From assembly GCF_000348945.1 (NCBI RefSeq), contig NZ_AOCK01000001.1, forward strand, positions 496,001 to 560,000: a stretch of DNA of 64,000 nucleotides. Direction: 5' to 3'. Of the stretch, positions 1 through 8,691 are shown piece by piece. The notes beneath the pieces were generated by a model, which worked only from the letters and a program-made list of their open reading frames with translations, ran no database searches and was not told where the DNA came from. Position numbers and translations under genes: made by a program. How positions within the stretch are numbered: position 1 is the stretch's first letter; every line of letters starts with the position of its first letter. This stretch comes from Paeniglutamicibacter gangotriensis Lz1y (GTDB lineage: Bacteria; Actinomycetota; Actinomycetes; Actinomycetales; Micrococcaceae).

Positions 1-660
1 ATGGGACCAGAGCGCCGCGGCCAACGCACCCAGCAAGCCGGCAGCCAGGTCCCCGAGCGTGTCGTCATAGCCGACTCCGACTTCCGGGTTGATGAAGGTG
101 TGACCAATCCATTCGCCGATTTCCCAGAGCACGGCCAACAGGACACCCATGGACGTTACGGCCAGCAGGATTCCCGCTGCCTGGCGCCGGTCCTCGGCAG
201 CGGGAAGCATCTCGTGGTGGACCAGCATGTTGGTGAGCAGCTTGGTCAGGATGACGAGCATCAGCCCGTGGACCACAAGATCCAGCCAATCGATGGCCTT
301 GTAGGTTCCCAACACGCTAAACGCCCCGCCCAGAAGCAGCACAACCGAGCCGGCGAGATCCTCGTTCCGGGTTCGGGAGTAATAGCGGGTCAACCATGTT
401 CCTCCGCAGACCAACAGCATTGTCAGTGCAGAGAGCGGACCTGATATCACCCACGCCGCGGGGATCGCCAACAGGGTAGCCAGCCGCACGGCGTCGCCGA
501 GGTGCGGCACGAAGGTCTGCTCGTAGGCGCCCACAGGTTCCTTGCCGAACGGCGTGGCAGTCCTTGGAGGGCCAGCTGTCCATGGGCCGTCCGCATCGGT
601 CATTTCGGGGGGAATGGCCTTTTGCTGCGATATGCCGCGGGGCCGACTTTCGTCTTTCAT
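1..660 (-). CDS. DUF2238/YjdF-like integral membrane protein (C-terminus cut by window edge)
   Basis: The gene reads leftward and runs off the left edge, so only about 220 N-terminal residues are visible. A soluble, proline-rich start of about 55 residues is followed by several hydrophobic segments (roughly residues 60-95, 105-140 and 160-180). Near the cut end are WEIGEWIGHTF and GYDDTLGDLAAGLLGAL, an arrangement typical of DUF2238/YjdF-type membrane proteins of unknown function. The ATG at 660 gives the longest frame but no clear ribosome binding site was seen, and an in-frame ATG at 603 is possible. Family assignment rests on the pattern only; a function cannot be given. Confidence 0.6.
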   Translation of the reverse strand, partial: MKDESRPRGISQQKAIPPEMTDADGPWTAGPPRTATPFGKEPVGAYEQTFVPHLGDAVRLATLLAIPAAWVISGPLSALTMLLVCGGTWLTRYYSRTRNEDLAGSVVLLLGGAFSVLGTYKAIDWLDLVVHGLMLVILTKLLTNMLVHHEMLPAAEDRRQAAGILLAVTSMGVLLAVLWEIGEWIGHTFINPEVGVGYDDTLGDLAAGLLGALAAALWSH

Positions 661-879
661 TTACAGCGATTGGTGGTGTCCGCGTCTCTCGATGAGACGC
701 AAGCGTATCCCCTCTTCGAGGGACCTGAAATCGTTGGATTGCCCATCTTCATATTCTTCCATGAACGGAAAGGCCCGCCATCCTTTCACGACTCTGCGTT
801 CCGCGCCGCTGGCTGCGAAGGCTTCCACGACCCCTGGCCTGGCTGCGTCCACTGGAATGGTGGATTTTCCTCAACACCG

Positions 880-1136
880 TGCGGCCTTGCGGCGCCGGCC
901 GCGCAGGGCCGCAAGGCCGGGCGTCCAGGTTTGTCAAGAGCGGCCCGGGGAGCATGATGGGGCCCAGACCGACCCCGAAGCGCCCCGTTTGCCCGTCCCG
1001 CCGAGTGCAGCTGTTCTCGGACAGCCCATTCAGGATCCGGGAGCCGGTGGTTTTGTGCAGGTTGACCCGGTTCGCGATCTCGGTGCCCCCCAGAACGGGG
1101 CGAGGGGCACCCAGATTGTTAAACGCCCGTTCGGCG
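880..1136 (-). pseudogene. IclR-family regulator relic
   Basis: Read leftward, this stretch encodes PVLGGTEIANRVNLHKTTGS followed by RILNGLSE and GRFGVGLG. That matches, residue by residue with substitutions, the winged-helix N-terminus of the intact IclR regulator at 9450-10262 (PVLGVTEVSDRVGLHKSTVS, then RMLNGLAE and GRFRLGLG). Only the DNA-binding half survives: no matching effector-binding domain follows, the frame continues into unrelated sequence towards 750, and there is no proper start. It is best read as a decayed copy of the hydantoin-module regulator, stranded downstream of the permease gene. Confidence 0.7.
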
Positions 1137-1173
1137 GCAACTCCCTGGGGGCCAGGGAGTTGCCGCCGAACGG
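1127..1173 (-). terminator. Hairpin terminator after the 1204-2568 permease gene
   Basis: Perfect inverted repeat with 22-bp arms (1127-1148 and 1152-1173) and a 3-nt loop, placed 30 bases downstream of the permease stop codon. No strong T-tract follows on the minus strand, so it may act as a factor-assisted or bidirectional terminator. Confidence 0.7.
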
Positions 1174-1203
1174 ACGGTGTCTGTGGTTCGGAGTTCAGGC
1201 GAG

Positions 1204-2568
1204 TTAGTCGGTGCGCACGGTGCGCGGGTCGACGTTGCGGGCAGCGAAGATCAGCAGCCCGGAGGCCAGGATGGGGATGACACCCCACCACAACGCGGCA
1301 TTGATCCAGCCGCTGCCTGCGGCCAGGGTGGCGGTGATCAGCAGGCCGCCGATGATCGCACCGACCTGGCCCGAGGCGTTGACCAGCGAGCTGCCCGTGG
1401 CCCGAGTATGGACGGGGAAACTCTCGCCGGTGAAGAACATCAGGGCCGAGAAGGGGCCAATGAGGAAGAACAGTCCGGCGCTATAGAGAGCTACGATGAG
1501 CGGGAAGTTTCCGTTCGGGGCTTGGAGCATGGTGAAGAAGGAGATGGCGCACAGGATCCAACCGATGCCAATGGCGTTGCGACGTCCGATTCGGTCACCC
1601 AGCCAGCCGTGGAAGAGGTAACCGGCGAAGGCCGTGGCATTGGAGATGATCAGGACCAGTAGCGCGCTGTTGAACGCGATGTCCTTGCCGTCGGGCGCCG
1701 TCAACAGCGAGGTGCCAAGGATCGAGAAGGCCAGGACACCTAGCCAATTCAGGAGGAAGGCGCCACCGATCGTCACGGTGGAGCGCAGCGATTCCCCGCG
1801 GAAGACCGAGACCAGGGGACTGGCCTTCTCAGAGATGTCTATGCCGTACTTCTGTCCGAGCACCTGTGCCTCCTCCAGTCGACCGGCCTTGATCATCTGG
1901 TCGATCTGGTGACGATGGGAGAACTGGGGGCTTTCCTTGAGCCAGCGCCCGGCCCAAAGAATGAAGATGGCCGGTAGCGCCGCGACGACGAAGCACAGCT
2001 GCCACCCGCCGATGGGGAACAGCAGATATACGGACCCGGCTGCGAGCACGGAACCGACCGGCCAGCCGGACTGGACCAGCGAGTAGACCAGCCCCCGGCG
2101 CTTGGCCTTGGCCGGGTCGCTGTTGTGGGCGAACATCTCATTGAGGTAGGCCGCGTTGATGGCCTGTTCGGCGTAGCCGAGGCCGGCCAGCGACCGCACC
2201 AGGACCAGAAAGACGAGCCCCAGTCCGGCGGCGAGGCCGACGACCCAGCCGACCATGGCGGTCAGCAGCGAGGCCACGGCGGCGCCGGCCACGGCGATGA
2301 GGATGCCCTTGCGTCGACCGATCCGGTCCACGATCGGGCCGATCGCGAAGGCCACGATGGCCGTGCCGGCCGTGACCCAGGTGTTGATCTCGGTAGATTG
2401 GGCCCCTGTCCATCCGAGGTGCTCGGCAAGCTGGGGCAGCAGGTTCCCGAAGAGGACGAAGTCGTAGACGGCGAAGGTCCAGGCGAAGAAGCAGATCCAG
2501 GTGGCTAGCCGGACGTCCTTGGGCTGGACATCCGATTCGACGAATTGAGTGGGTTGCACAGTAGACAT
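1204..2568 (-). CDS. MFS metabolite transporter, probably for hydantoin/creatinine-type substrate
   Basis: A 454-residue major facilitator superfamily permease with about 12 hydrophobic segments. The signature loop after TM2 is seen as GPIVDRIGRRKG, and its repeat in the second half as HGWLGDRIGRRNA. The size and the TM4-5 region (RSLAGLGYAEQAINAAYLNE) fit the sugar/metabolite:proton symporter group. It lies 149 bp downstream of, and in the same direction as, the fused hydantoinase gene, with a hairpin between them, so it may be partly separately expressed. Its neighbours suggest that it brings in the substrate of that pathway. The substrate itself cannot be read from sequence. Confidence 0.85.
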   Translation of the reverse strand: MSTVQPTQFVESDVQPKDVRLATWICFFAWTFAVYDFVLFGNLLPQLAEHLGWTGAQSTEINTWVTAGTAIVAFAIGPIVDRIGRRKGILIAVAGAAVASLLTAMVGWVVGLAAGLGLVFLVLVRSLAGLGYAEQAINAAYLNEMFAHNSDPAKAKRRGLVYSLVQSGWPVGSVLAAGSVYLLFPIGGWQLCFVVAALPAIFILWAGRWLKESPQFSHRHQIDQMIKAGRLEEAQVLGQKYGIDISEKASPLVSVFRGESLRSTVTIGGAFLLNWLGVLAFSILGTSLLTAPDGKDIAFNSALLVLIISNATAFAGYLFHGWLGDRIGRRNAIGIGWILCAISFFTMLQAPNGNFPLIVALYSAGLFFLIGPFSALMFFTGESFPVHTRATGSSLVNASGQVGAIIGGLLITATLAAGSGWINAALWWGVIPILASGLLIFAARNVDPRTVRTD

Positions 2569-2648
2569 GACGATTCCTTGGGTGCGGTGGGGAAATGACA
2601 GAGGCAGGGTGGGAAAGGGACAGGGAAGGGTGGTGGATCGGGAACGAA

Positions 2649-2699
2649 AGGGGGCGGACTAGGGACCAGGCAATGACGCTGGCCTCTAATCCGCCCCCT
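2649..2699 (-). terminator. Hairpin between hydantoinase and permease genes
   Basis: Arms AGGGGGCGGA (2649-2658) and TCCGCCCCCT (2690-2699) pair perfectly, with a smaller CCAG/CTGG stem inside the loop. It starts just after the hydantoinase stop (2718) and may attenuate readthrough into the permease gene. Confidence 0.6.
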
Positions 2700-2717
2700 A
2701 CTACTACAGCTTCTGGA

Positions 2718-5700
2718 TCAGTTGGTGGGACTGAGCTCAGATGCCACGTTCTTCCGCATTTCGGCGGTGGCGACCAAATCGACCGTGAGCTGGTCGTTGA
2801 CCTCCTTGAGGACCACGCCGTAGTCGCGGGTGGCGGCCTCGGCGGTGGTGAAACCATCCAGCACGTCCTCGAGGACCTTCGAGGGGTCGCGCTTGATCGG
2901 ATCGCCGAACCCGCCGCCGCTGGGCACGGTGATCTGGAGGGAATCGCCGGCCTGCAGCTGCCAGCCGGTGACCTTGGAGGGCCAGTTCTCTTCCCCGTCT
3001 CGGCCGGGGTTCTTCACCAGGGACGCGTTCAGGCCGTCATGCCCGCCAAAGGCGCCCCAGGGAACGTCCGAATCGTGGCGTTCGCCCTCGCAAGTAACCG
3101 CGGTGTCGGTCAGGAAGGTGTTCTCCCGCACGATGCCGATGCCGCCGCGGAACTCACCGGCGGCTGCCGGATCGTCGCGCAGCTCGTAGCGGTCGGTGCG
3201 CATCGGGAAGCGCCACTCGAGTTCCTCGATCGGGTTGTTGCGGGTGTTGGCGATGAGGTTGTCCACCGAGTCGGGCCCGTCCGAGTGCTGGCGCCCGCCG
3301 TAGGAGCCTTCGTTGACCTCGAGGTAGACCCAGTACTCGCCCTGTTTCTGGTCCCAGCCGGAGTAGGACATGAAGTGGATGTGCGCCGAGTTCCCGGCGG
3401 TGACCCGCTCGGGCATCACCGGGGACAGGGCCCGCAGGGCCAGGTCCACGGCCCGCTGGACCTGGGAGAACCGGCTGAAGGTGGCCGCCGGATAGGTCGG
3501 GTTGAAGATGGTGCCTTCCGGGGCAATGACCTTCAGCGGCTTGAGCATCCCCTCGTTCTGCGGGACGAAGACCGGGAAGGCGACCTCGTCCAGGAACATC
3601 ATGCGGGTGATGAAGGTGAACGCCGAGACCGTGGTGCCTTCGAACGCGCAGTTGTAGGCGGTGGGCACCTGTTCGGAGGAACCGGTGAGGTCGTAGGTGA
3701 TCTCGTCGCCCTCGACGATGACCTTGACCACGATGGGCAGCTTCTTTCCGTAGTTGCGCCCGTCGTCGTCGAGGTAGCCGACCTCCGTCTCATAGACGCC
3801 GTCCGGGACCTTGGCGATCTCCTGGCGCAGCATCCGTTCCGAGTAGTCGATCCAGAACTGGCCGGCGTCGCGGACCGCGTCCAGGCCATAGCGTCCCACC
3901 AGCGCCAGGTAGCGGGACCTGGCCAGGTCACAGGCGGCGATCATCGCCTGGAAGTCGCCCTCGTTGGAGGTGGGTGTCCGGGTGTTGTTGAGGATGTGCT
4001 GGATCAGGGAAGCCTGGCGGACGCCCTTCTCGTAGACCTTCACCGCACGGAAGATGGTGCCCTCGGACTGGATGTCCTGGATGTCCACCATCAGCCCGGA
4101 GAACGCCCCGCCGTTGTCGATCAGCTGCCCGGAGGCGCCGGCGAAACCGACGAGTTGCCCGTCGTGGAAGATCGGTTCGATGATCGCCACGTCCGGGGAG
4201 TGGGTGGCGCCCAGGTACGGATCGTTGTGCAGGATGACATCGCCCTCGTGGATGTCATCGCCCAGCACGGAGATGACGCCCTTGACGATCTTGGGCATCG
4301 AGCCCATGAACATCGGGGTGGAGTCGGATTCGGCCAGCACGTTGCCGTCCTTGTCGAACAAACCGGCACCCAGGTCCTCGGACTCGCGGATGATCGAGGA
4401 GTAGGCCATGCGGAAGAGCACCGAGGCCATCTCCTTGGCCGCGGAGTTCAGGGCGCCGCCGATCACGCGCATCAGGATCGGGGTGGCCAGCTGCTCTGCG
4501 CTCTGGGTGGCGGCCGGGCAGGCGATGACCAGGTTGCCGGCCTCGTCGACCGTACCGGTGAAGCCCGGGGGAATGACCGTGGTGGAGTCGTACTGCTCGA
4601 TGACGACCGGGCCGGCAAAGGTGGTTCCCACGCCCATCTTGTTCCGGTCATAGAAGCCGGTGTCCAGGGTGACCGGCTGGCCGTCCTGCTGGAAGGTCAC
4701 CGGACGGGTCTCCACCAGTGCCTGTTCCAGGGAGCCGGACTTCGTGGCCTCCGGCGTAGGTAGCTCGTCCATCACGGCGCGGGCCTCCACGCGGATGTTG
4801 ATGACCTCCACGGTGCCGTCCTTGAAGCGGTGGCCATACTCCTCGAAGTGGGCGTCGTGGAAGGCGGCCTCGGCCTGGTCCAGCCAGGCGGTGTTCACCG
4901 GCCCCTCGGGGACATCGAAGCGGATCTCGTAGCCCTGGCCCTCATAGCGGGCATCGGCCAGCCAGTCGATCCTGCGCCGCTCGGCGGGGACTTCTTCGGC
5001 GTCCAGCTGGGCATTGGCGTCGCGCTCGAGCTGTTCGAAGGACGCCTGGATGGCCGCCGGATCGGCGTCGGCGAACCTGAACCGGTTGGTGGCAACGAAC
5101 TCGTACTGTTCGTCGGTGGCCAGCAGCCCGATGCCGGCGATGATGCCCGGGTGGGCCGGGACCAGCACGTGGGGCACTTCGAGCTCGGCGGCGATTTCGC
5201 AGGCGAACAGCGCGCCGGCTCCGCCGGCGGCGACCAGGGTGAAGTCGCGCGGGTCGTAGCCGCGACGCACCGAGTTCTGCTCGATGGCCTGGGTCATGCC
5301 GAACTTCTGGACCTGCAGTGCACCCAGGGCGGCTTCCTCGACGGACATGCCGAGCTTGTCTGCCAGTTTCTCCATGGCCGTGCGGGCGCCGTCGAGGTCC
5401 ATGTCCAGGCCCGAGCCGGCCAGCATGCGGTCCGGGCGCATCCGGCCCAGTAGCACCTGGGCGTCGGTCGAGGTCGGCTCCGTGCCGCCGTGGCCGTAGC
5501 AGACCGGTCCCGGCACGGCACCGGCCGACTGGGGGCCGACGCGGAAAACTCCGCCGGCATCGACATAGGCGATGGAACCGCCGCCGGCGCCGATGGTGTC
5601 GATGTCCACCATGGGGACCATGGCCTGGTGGTCACCGATCTTGGTGTCCAGCAGGTGGCGCATGCGCAGCTCGCCCTGGTAGGCGACTCCGATGTCCGCC

Positions 5701-6584
5701 GAGGTGCCCCCGATGTCCAGGGTGACGACGTTCTCGAAGCCGGACTGCTTGGCGGCCCACATGCCGCCGATCAGGCCCGCGACCGGACCGGACATCATCA
5801 GGGTGACCGGCCGCTTGGCGGCCTCGCGGATGGGCACCATGCCGCCGGAGGACTGCATCAGCAGGATCTCGCGCCGGTAACCCAGGCCTTCGGCCTCTTC
5901 CTGCAGACGGTGCAGGTAGCGCGAGACCCGCGGCCCGACATAGGCATTCAGTGCGGTGGTGGAAAAGCGCTCGTACTCCCGGTACAGGGGGACGATCTCG
6001 CTGGAGAGGGACAGATAGGCCTCGGGGAACTCCTCGTTGACGATCTGCCCGATGCGTTGTTCGTGGGCGGGGTTCAGGTAGGAGTGCAGCAGGCACACGG
6101 CGATGGCCTGGACACCTGCGGCCTTGAGTTCGCGTACCCGGGTGCGGACCTCGTCCTCGTCCAGGGGAACCAGAACTTCGCCGTTTGGGGCGGTGATGCG
6201 TTCCTTCACGGTGAGCCGGTGGCGGCGCTTGATCAGCGGCTTGGTCTGCCACGGCAGGTCCTGCTGGAGGGAGAAGTTGTGTGGCTTCTTGTGGCGGGCG
6301 ATGTGCAGGATGTCGCGGAATCCCTCGGTGGTGATCATCCCGACCTCCGCCCCGGTGTGCGTCAGCGCGGTGTTCGTGGGCACCGTGGTCCCGTGCACCA
6401 ACTGCTCGATCTCCGACAGAGGCACGCCGGCCTTCTCGCAGAGCAGCTTGATGCCGTTGATCACGGCCTCGGACGGGTCATGGGGGGTGGAGGGAACCTT
6501 CTCGACGACGGCGATGCGGCGTTCGTCATCTGAATAGTAAAGGTCGGTGAATGTGCCGCCGACGTCGACTCCGATGCGCTTCAT
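2718..6584 (-). CDS. hyuAB: Fused HyuA-HyuB ATP-dependent hydantoinase/oxoprolinase, probable N-methylhydantoinase
   Basis: A 1288-residue protein of the hydantoinase/oxoprolinase family, whose members open a cyclic amide at the cost of ATP. The N-terminal HyuA part (about residues 1-690) starts with the phosphate-binding motif GVDVGGTFTD and contains VTLDIGGTSADIG. The HyuB part begins near residue 700 (ATPILMRVIGGAL). Bacteria often keep these as two genes; the fused form has the size of eukaryotic 5-oxoprolinase. The start at 6584 is chosen because AAAGGACTC precedes it and the conserved motif follows; a longer open frame to 6794 has no support. The divergent N-carbamoylsarcosine amidohydrolase gene makes N-methylhydantoin (from creatinine) the likely substrate, giving N-carbamoylsarcosine. 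5-oxoproline or hydantoin remain possible. Confidence 0.88.
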   Translation of the reverse strand: MKRIGVDVGGTFTDLYYSDDERRIAVVEKVPSTPHDPSEAVINGIKLLCEKAGVPLSEIEQLVHGTTVPTNTALTHTGAEVGMITTEGFRDILHIARHKKPHNFSLQQDLPWQTKPLIKRRHRLTVKERITAPNGEVLVPLDEDEVRTRVRELKAAGVQAIAVCLLHSYLNPAHEQRIGQIVNEEFPEAYLSLSSEIVPLYREYERFSTTALNAYVGPRVSRYLHRLQEEAEGLGYRREILLMQSSGGMVPIREAAKRPVTLMMSGPVAGLIGGMWAAKQSGFENVVTLDIGGTSADIGVAYQGELRMRHLLDTKIGDHQAMVPMVDIDTIGAGGGSIAYVDAGGVFRVGPQSAGAVPGPVCYGHGGTEPTSTDAQVLLGRMRPDRMLAGSGLDMDLDGARTAMEKLADKLGMSVEEAALGALQVQKFGMTQAIEQNSVRRGYDPRDFTLVAAGGAGALFACEIAAELEVPHVLVPAHPGIIAGIGLLATDEQYEFVATNRFRFADADPAAIQASFEQLERDANAQLDAEEVPAERRRIDWLADARYEGQGYEIRFDVPEGPVNTAWLDQAEAAFHDAHFEEYGHRFKDGTVEVINIRVEARAVMDELPTPEATKSGSLEQALVETRPVTFQQDGQPVTLDTGFYDRNKMGVGTTFAGPVVIEQYDSTTVIPPGFTGTVDEAGNLVIACPAATQSAEQLATPILMRVIGGALNSAAKEMASVLFRMAYSSIIRESEDLGAGLFDKDGNVLAESDSTPMFMGSMPKIVKGVISVLGDDIHEGDVILHNDPYLGATHSPDVAIIEPIFHDGQLVGFAGASGQLIDNGGAFSGLMVDIQDIQSEGTIFRAVKVYEKGVRQASLIQHILNNTRTPTSNEGDFQAMIAACDLARSRYLALVGRYGLDAVRDAGQFWIDYSERMLRQEIAKVPDGVYETEVGYLDDDGRNYGKKLPIVVKVIVEGDEITYDLTGSSEQVPTAYNCAFEGTTVSAFTFITRMMFLDEVAFPVFVPQNEGMLKPLKVIAPEGTIFNPTYPAATFSRFSQVQRAVDLALRALSPVMPERVTAGNSAHIHFMSYSGWDQKQGEYWVYLEVNEGSYGGRQHSDGPDSVDNLIANTRNNPIEELEWRFPMRTDRYELRDDPAAAGEFRGGIGIVRENTFLTDTAVTCEGERHDSDVPWGAFGGHDGLNASLVKNPGRDGEENWPSKVTGWQLQAGDSLQITVPSGGGFGDPIKRDPSKVLEDVLDGFTTAEAATRDYGVVLKEVNDQLTVDLVATAEMRKNVASELSPTN

Positions 6585-6751
6585 GATGAGTCCTTTCGAT
6601 AGGGGGATGCCCAGGATTGTGGTGGAAAAGGAATGTCCCGGGGAGGAATAGGGGATGCAGGGAATGGGGCCCGTACCGGGCCGCGGATGGGAAGGATGGT
6701 CCACAGTGGTGGGGCCTTCCTCCGACAGGCGTGTGATGGGCCTCACGCGAC

Positions 6752-6794
6752 GTTGCTTAGGTAGCAATCTAATGCCCCTCTGAGCAACAAGCAA
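6752..6794. promoter_or_regulatory. Operator-like repeats in the hydantoinase promoter
   Basis: GTTGCTTAGGTAGCAAT (6752-6768) is an imperfect inverted repeat that closely matches GTTGCTTGGTTAGCAAC at 7361-7377 in front of the amidohydrolase gene. A further element, AGCAACAAGCAA (6783-6794), is found exactly, inverted, at 10399-10410. The three sites point to one shared regulator, most likely the IclR protein encoded at 9450-10262. Confidence 0.6.
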
Positions 6795-7350
6795 TGCCTA
6801 AGTGGGATCCATTCGATATTTTTTTGCGCGCGGAGTGATCTGTTGCGGATGTTATCCCCGCAGCCCCCTGCTTATCCGGTGATCTAGCCCGGAGGGCCCG
6901 TGGGGTGGGCGCCGGGTGCCGTCTCGATGGGCTGCTACTTCCGGTCGGTGGGCGGGGCCCCTTCGGTGTCCCTATGAACCCCGCGTCTTCATTTCGGTCT
7001 CGATAGGGGAGCTGCGGGCCGGTGGCCTCGGCAATGTGAGCGCCATCCGCGGTCTCCTTTCGGGCCAACCCGGTGGCAGCGTCACTGGGCGGACCGGCGC
7101 CCCGATTGTCGGCGCGGGAGGGCGGCCCCGCTCACCTTCGGCGCGGAGGGGCCCTCGGCATTTACCTGAGGCTCGGTTCCAATCCTGTTGCCGGGCCTGG
7201 TGATCGCGCGGGGTGAGGGGCGGGCCTTGCTGGGTTGTAGGAGTGGCGCAGCAGCCGATACCCGCACCCTGCCGAGCGGTGGGCCCGAGAAAGATTCGGG
7301 TTTCGTGCACCCCTGGCGCTGGGCCGTGATGTAGGTTATAGTATTTACCA
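6795..7350. other. Intergenic region between divergent hydantoinase and amidohydrolase genes
   Basis: About 550 bases without a gene I can support. Open frames here have no homology I recognise. The two ends carry the operator-like repeats; a -10-like TATAGT lies at 7337-7342 in front of the amidohydrolase gene. Confidence 0.6.
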
Positions 7351-7360
7351 GAGCAACACA

Positions 7361-7377
7361 GTTGCTTGGTTAGCAAC
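7361..7377 (+). promoter_or_regulatory. Operator of the N-carbamoylsarcosine amidohydrolase gene
   Basis: Inverted repeat GTTGCT-N5-AGCAAC, with an extra AGCAAC half-site at 7352-7357. It lies about 20 bp downstream of the TATAGT element at 7337 and 29 bp upstream of the start codon, a position where a bound protein would block transcription (inference). The same motif occurs at 6752-6768. Confidence 0.6.
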
Positions 7378-7405
7378 ATTCCGATGGATGAGAGTGGAGA
7401 GAAAA

Positions 7406-8200
7406 ATGACTGAATCGACAGGGAAGTTCAACGACATCGAAGCCCGCCTTGCAGCAGTGCTGGAAGAAGCGTTCGAAGCCGGGACGAGCATCTACAACGA
7501 GCGCGGCTTCAAGCGCCGGATCGGCTACGGCAACCGCCCCGCCGTCATCCACATCGACCTCGCCAACGCCTGGACCCGTCCGGGCCACCCGTTCAGCTGC
7601 CCGGGCATGGAGACGATCATCCCGAATGTGCAGCGGATCAACGAAGCAGCGCGCGCCAAGGGTGTCCCGGTCTTCTACACCACCAACGTGTACCGCAACC
7701 GCGACGCGACCTCCGGCACGAACGACATGGGCCTGTGGTACTCGAAGATCCCCACGGAAACCCTTCCGGCGGATTCCTACTGGGCGCAGATCGATGACCG
7801 CATCGCGCCGGCAGAGGGCGAGGTCGTGCTCGAGAAGAACCGTGCCTCGGCATTCCCGGGGACGAACCTCGAGCTCTTCCTGACCTCCAACCGCATCGAC
7901 ACCCTGATTGTGACCGGTGCAACCGCAGCCGGGTGCGTGCGCCACACCGTCGAGGACGCGATCGCGAAGGGCTTCCGCCCGATCGTCCCCCGCGAGACCA
8001 TCGGCGACCGTGTCCCGGGCGTCGTGCAGTGGAACCTCTACGACATCGACAACAAGTTCGGTGACGTGGAGTCCACGGATTCGGTGGTGCAGTACCTGAA
8101 CGAACTCCCGATGTTCAAGGACACCGTCCCGAAGACCCTCTCGGATCCCCAGCCCGAGGTGGAGGCACCGGCAGACCCGGTGTTCGCCGAACAGCACTAA
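7406..8200 (+). CDS. N-carbamoylsarcosine amidohydrolase
   Basis: A 264-residue cysteine hydrolase of the isochorismatase-like fold that cleaves N-carbamoylsarcosine to sarcosine, CO2 and ammonia. The sequence follows the structurally characterised Arthrobacter sp. enzyme almost throughout from memory. The catalytic triad falls at the same numbers: Asp51 (HIDLANAW), Lys144 (EKNRASAF) and Cys177 (ATAAGCVRHT). The start at 7406 (MTESTGKF) is chosen over an in-frame ATG at 7388 because GGAGAG precedes it and it gives the known length. It is transcribed away from the hydantoinase gene; both promoters share an operator motif. Together the two genes convert N-methylhydantoin to sarcosine, the lower part of creatinine breakdown by the deaminase route. 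Creatinine deaminase and sarcosine oxidase genes are not in the window. Confidence 0.95.
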   Translation: MTESTGKFNDIEARLAAVLEEAFEAGTSIYNERGFKRRIGYGNRPAVIHIDLANAWTRPGHPFSCPGMETIIPNVQRINEAARAKGVPVFYTTNVYRNRDATSGTNDMGLWYSKIPTETLPADSYWAQIDDRIAPAEGEVVLEKNRASAFPGTNLELFLTSNRIDTLIVTGATAAGCVRHTVEDAIAKGFRPIVPRETIGDRVPGVVQWNLYDIDNKFGDVESTDSVVQYLNELPMFKDTVPKTLSDPQPEVEAPADPVFAEQH

Positions 8201-8238
8201 TCATCGTCCTACCGGCCGGCGGCCCTGAGCCGTGGCGA

Positions 8239-8276
8239 CAACAGTCCGGCACCCCTTGGTGGGTGCCGGACTGTTG
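8239..8276 (+). terminator. Terminator of the amidohydrolase gene
   Basis: Perfect 16-bp stem (8239-8254 with 8261-8276) and a 6-nt loop, beginning 38 bases after the stop codon. No T-tract follows. Confidence 0.75.
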
Positions 8277-8352
8277 CGCATCCGGGAGGGCATTGAAATC
8301 CCGGGCATTCGTGCGATGGGATTGACCGCAACTCGTGGACACTGGTTCTGCA

Positions 8353-8682
8353 TCACGCGGCCCGCGTGAGCACGTCTTTCCGCCCTGCACCATTCTCGGC
8401 GCGGGCCCGCGTGGCCTGCACGCACTCCACCGACGGGAGCATCCCAAGCCTGGAATGGCGCCGTCGGCGATTGTAGAAATCCGCGCTCCACCGCGGGACA
8501 TTGGCCTTCGCCTCGTCGCTGGTTCTCCAGCCCGCCAGTCGAAGAATGAGGCCTTCAGCGTCGACCCGAGCCGCTCCTGCATGTCGTTGCCACGGCCGGT
8601 GCGCCCCACCGATCACAGGATGCCCAGGTCCCTGGCGGCCTCCCAAGGCTGCGTCGAGGTGAGCTGCGCCTCGCGATCGAAA
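8353..8682 (-). pseudogene. IS3-family transposase (OrfB) C-terminal relic, leftward
   Basis: Read leftward, the stretch opens with FDREAQLTS, a degenerate form of the DRGSQYTS motif of IS3-type DDE transposases. It continues with DLGILCSVGRTGRGNDMQER and STLKASFF, then in another frame SADFYNRRRRHSRLGMLPS, the usual IS3 C-terminal signature. At least one frameshift separates the halves and everything N-terminal to the motif is missing. No terminal inverted repeats were found. Confidence 0.75.
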
Positions 8683-8691
8683 TTAGGCCGG

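Noticed and set aside
2595-4763. A 722-codon open frame on the + strand opposite the hydantoinase gene
   Set aside because: Its translation is low-complexity and matches no family, while the opposite strand encodes a clear HyuB. Long antisense frames are expected at this GC content.
2718-6584. Plain 5-oxoprolinase annotation for the fused hydantoinase
   Set aside because: Possible by length and fold, but the divergent N-carbamoylsarcosine amidohydrolase and the shared operator favour N-methylhydantoin. Kept as an alternative, not as the call.
7000-7379. Short open frames in the hydantoinase-amidohydrolase intergenic region
   Set aside because: No ribosome binding sites, no motifs, and the region is occupied at both ends by promoter elements.
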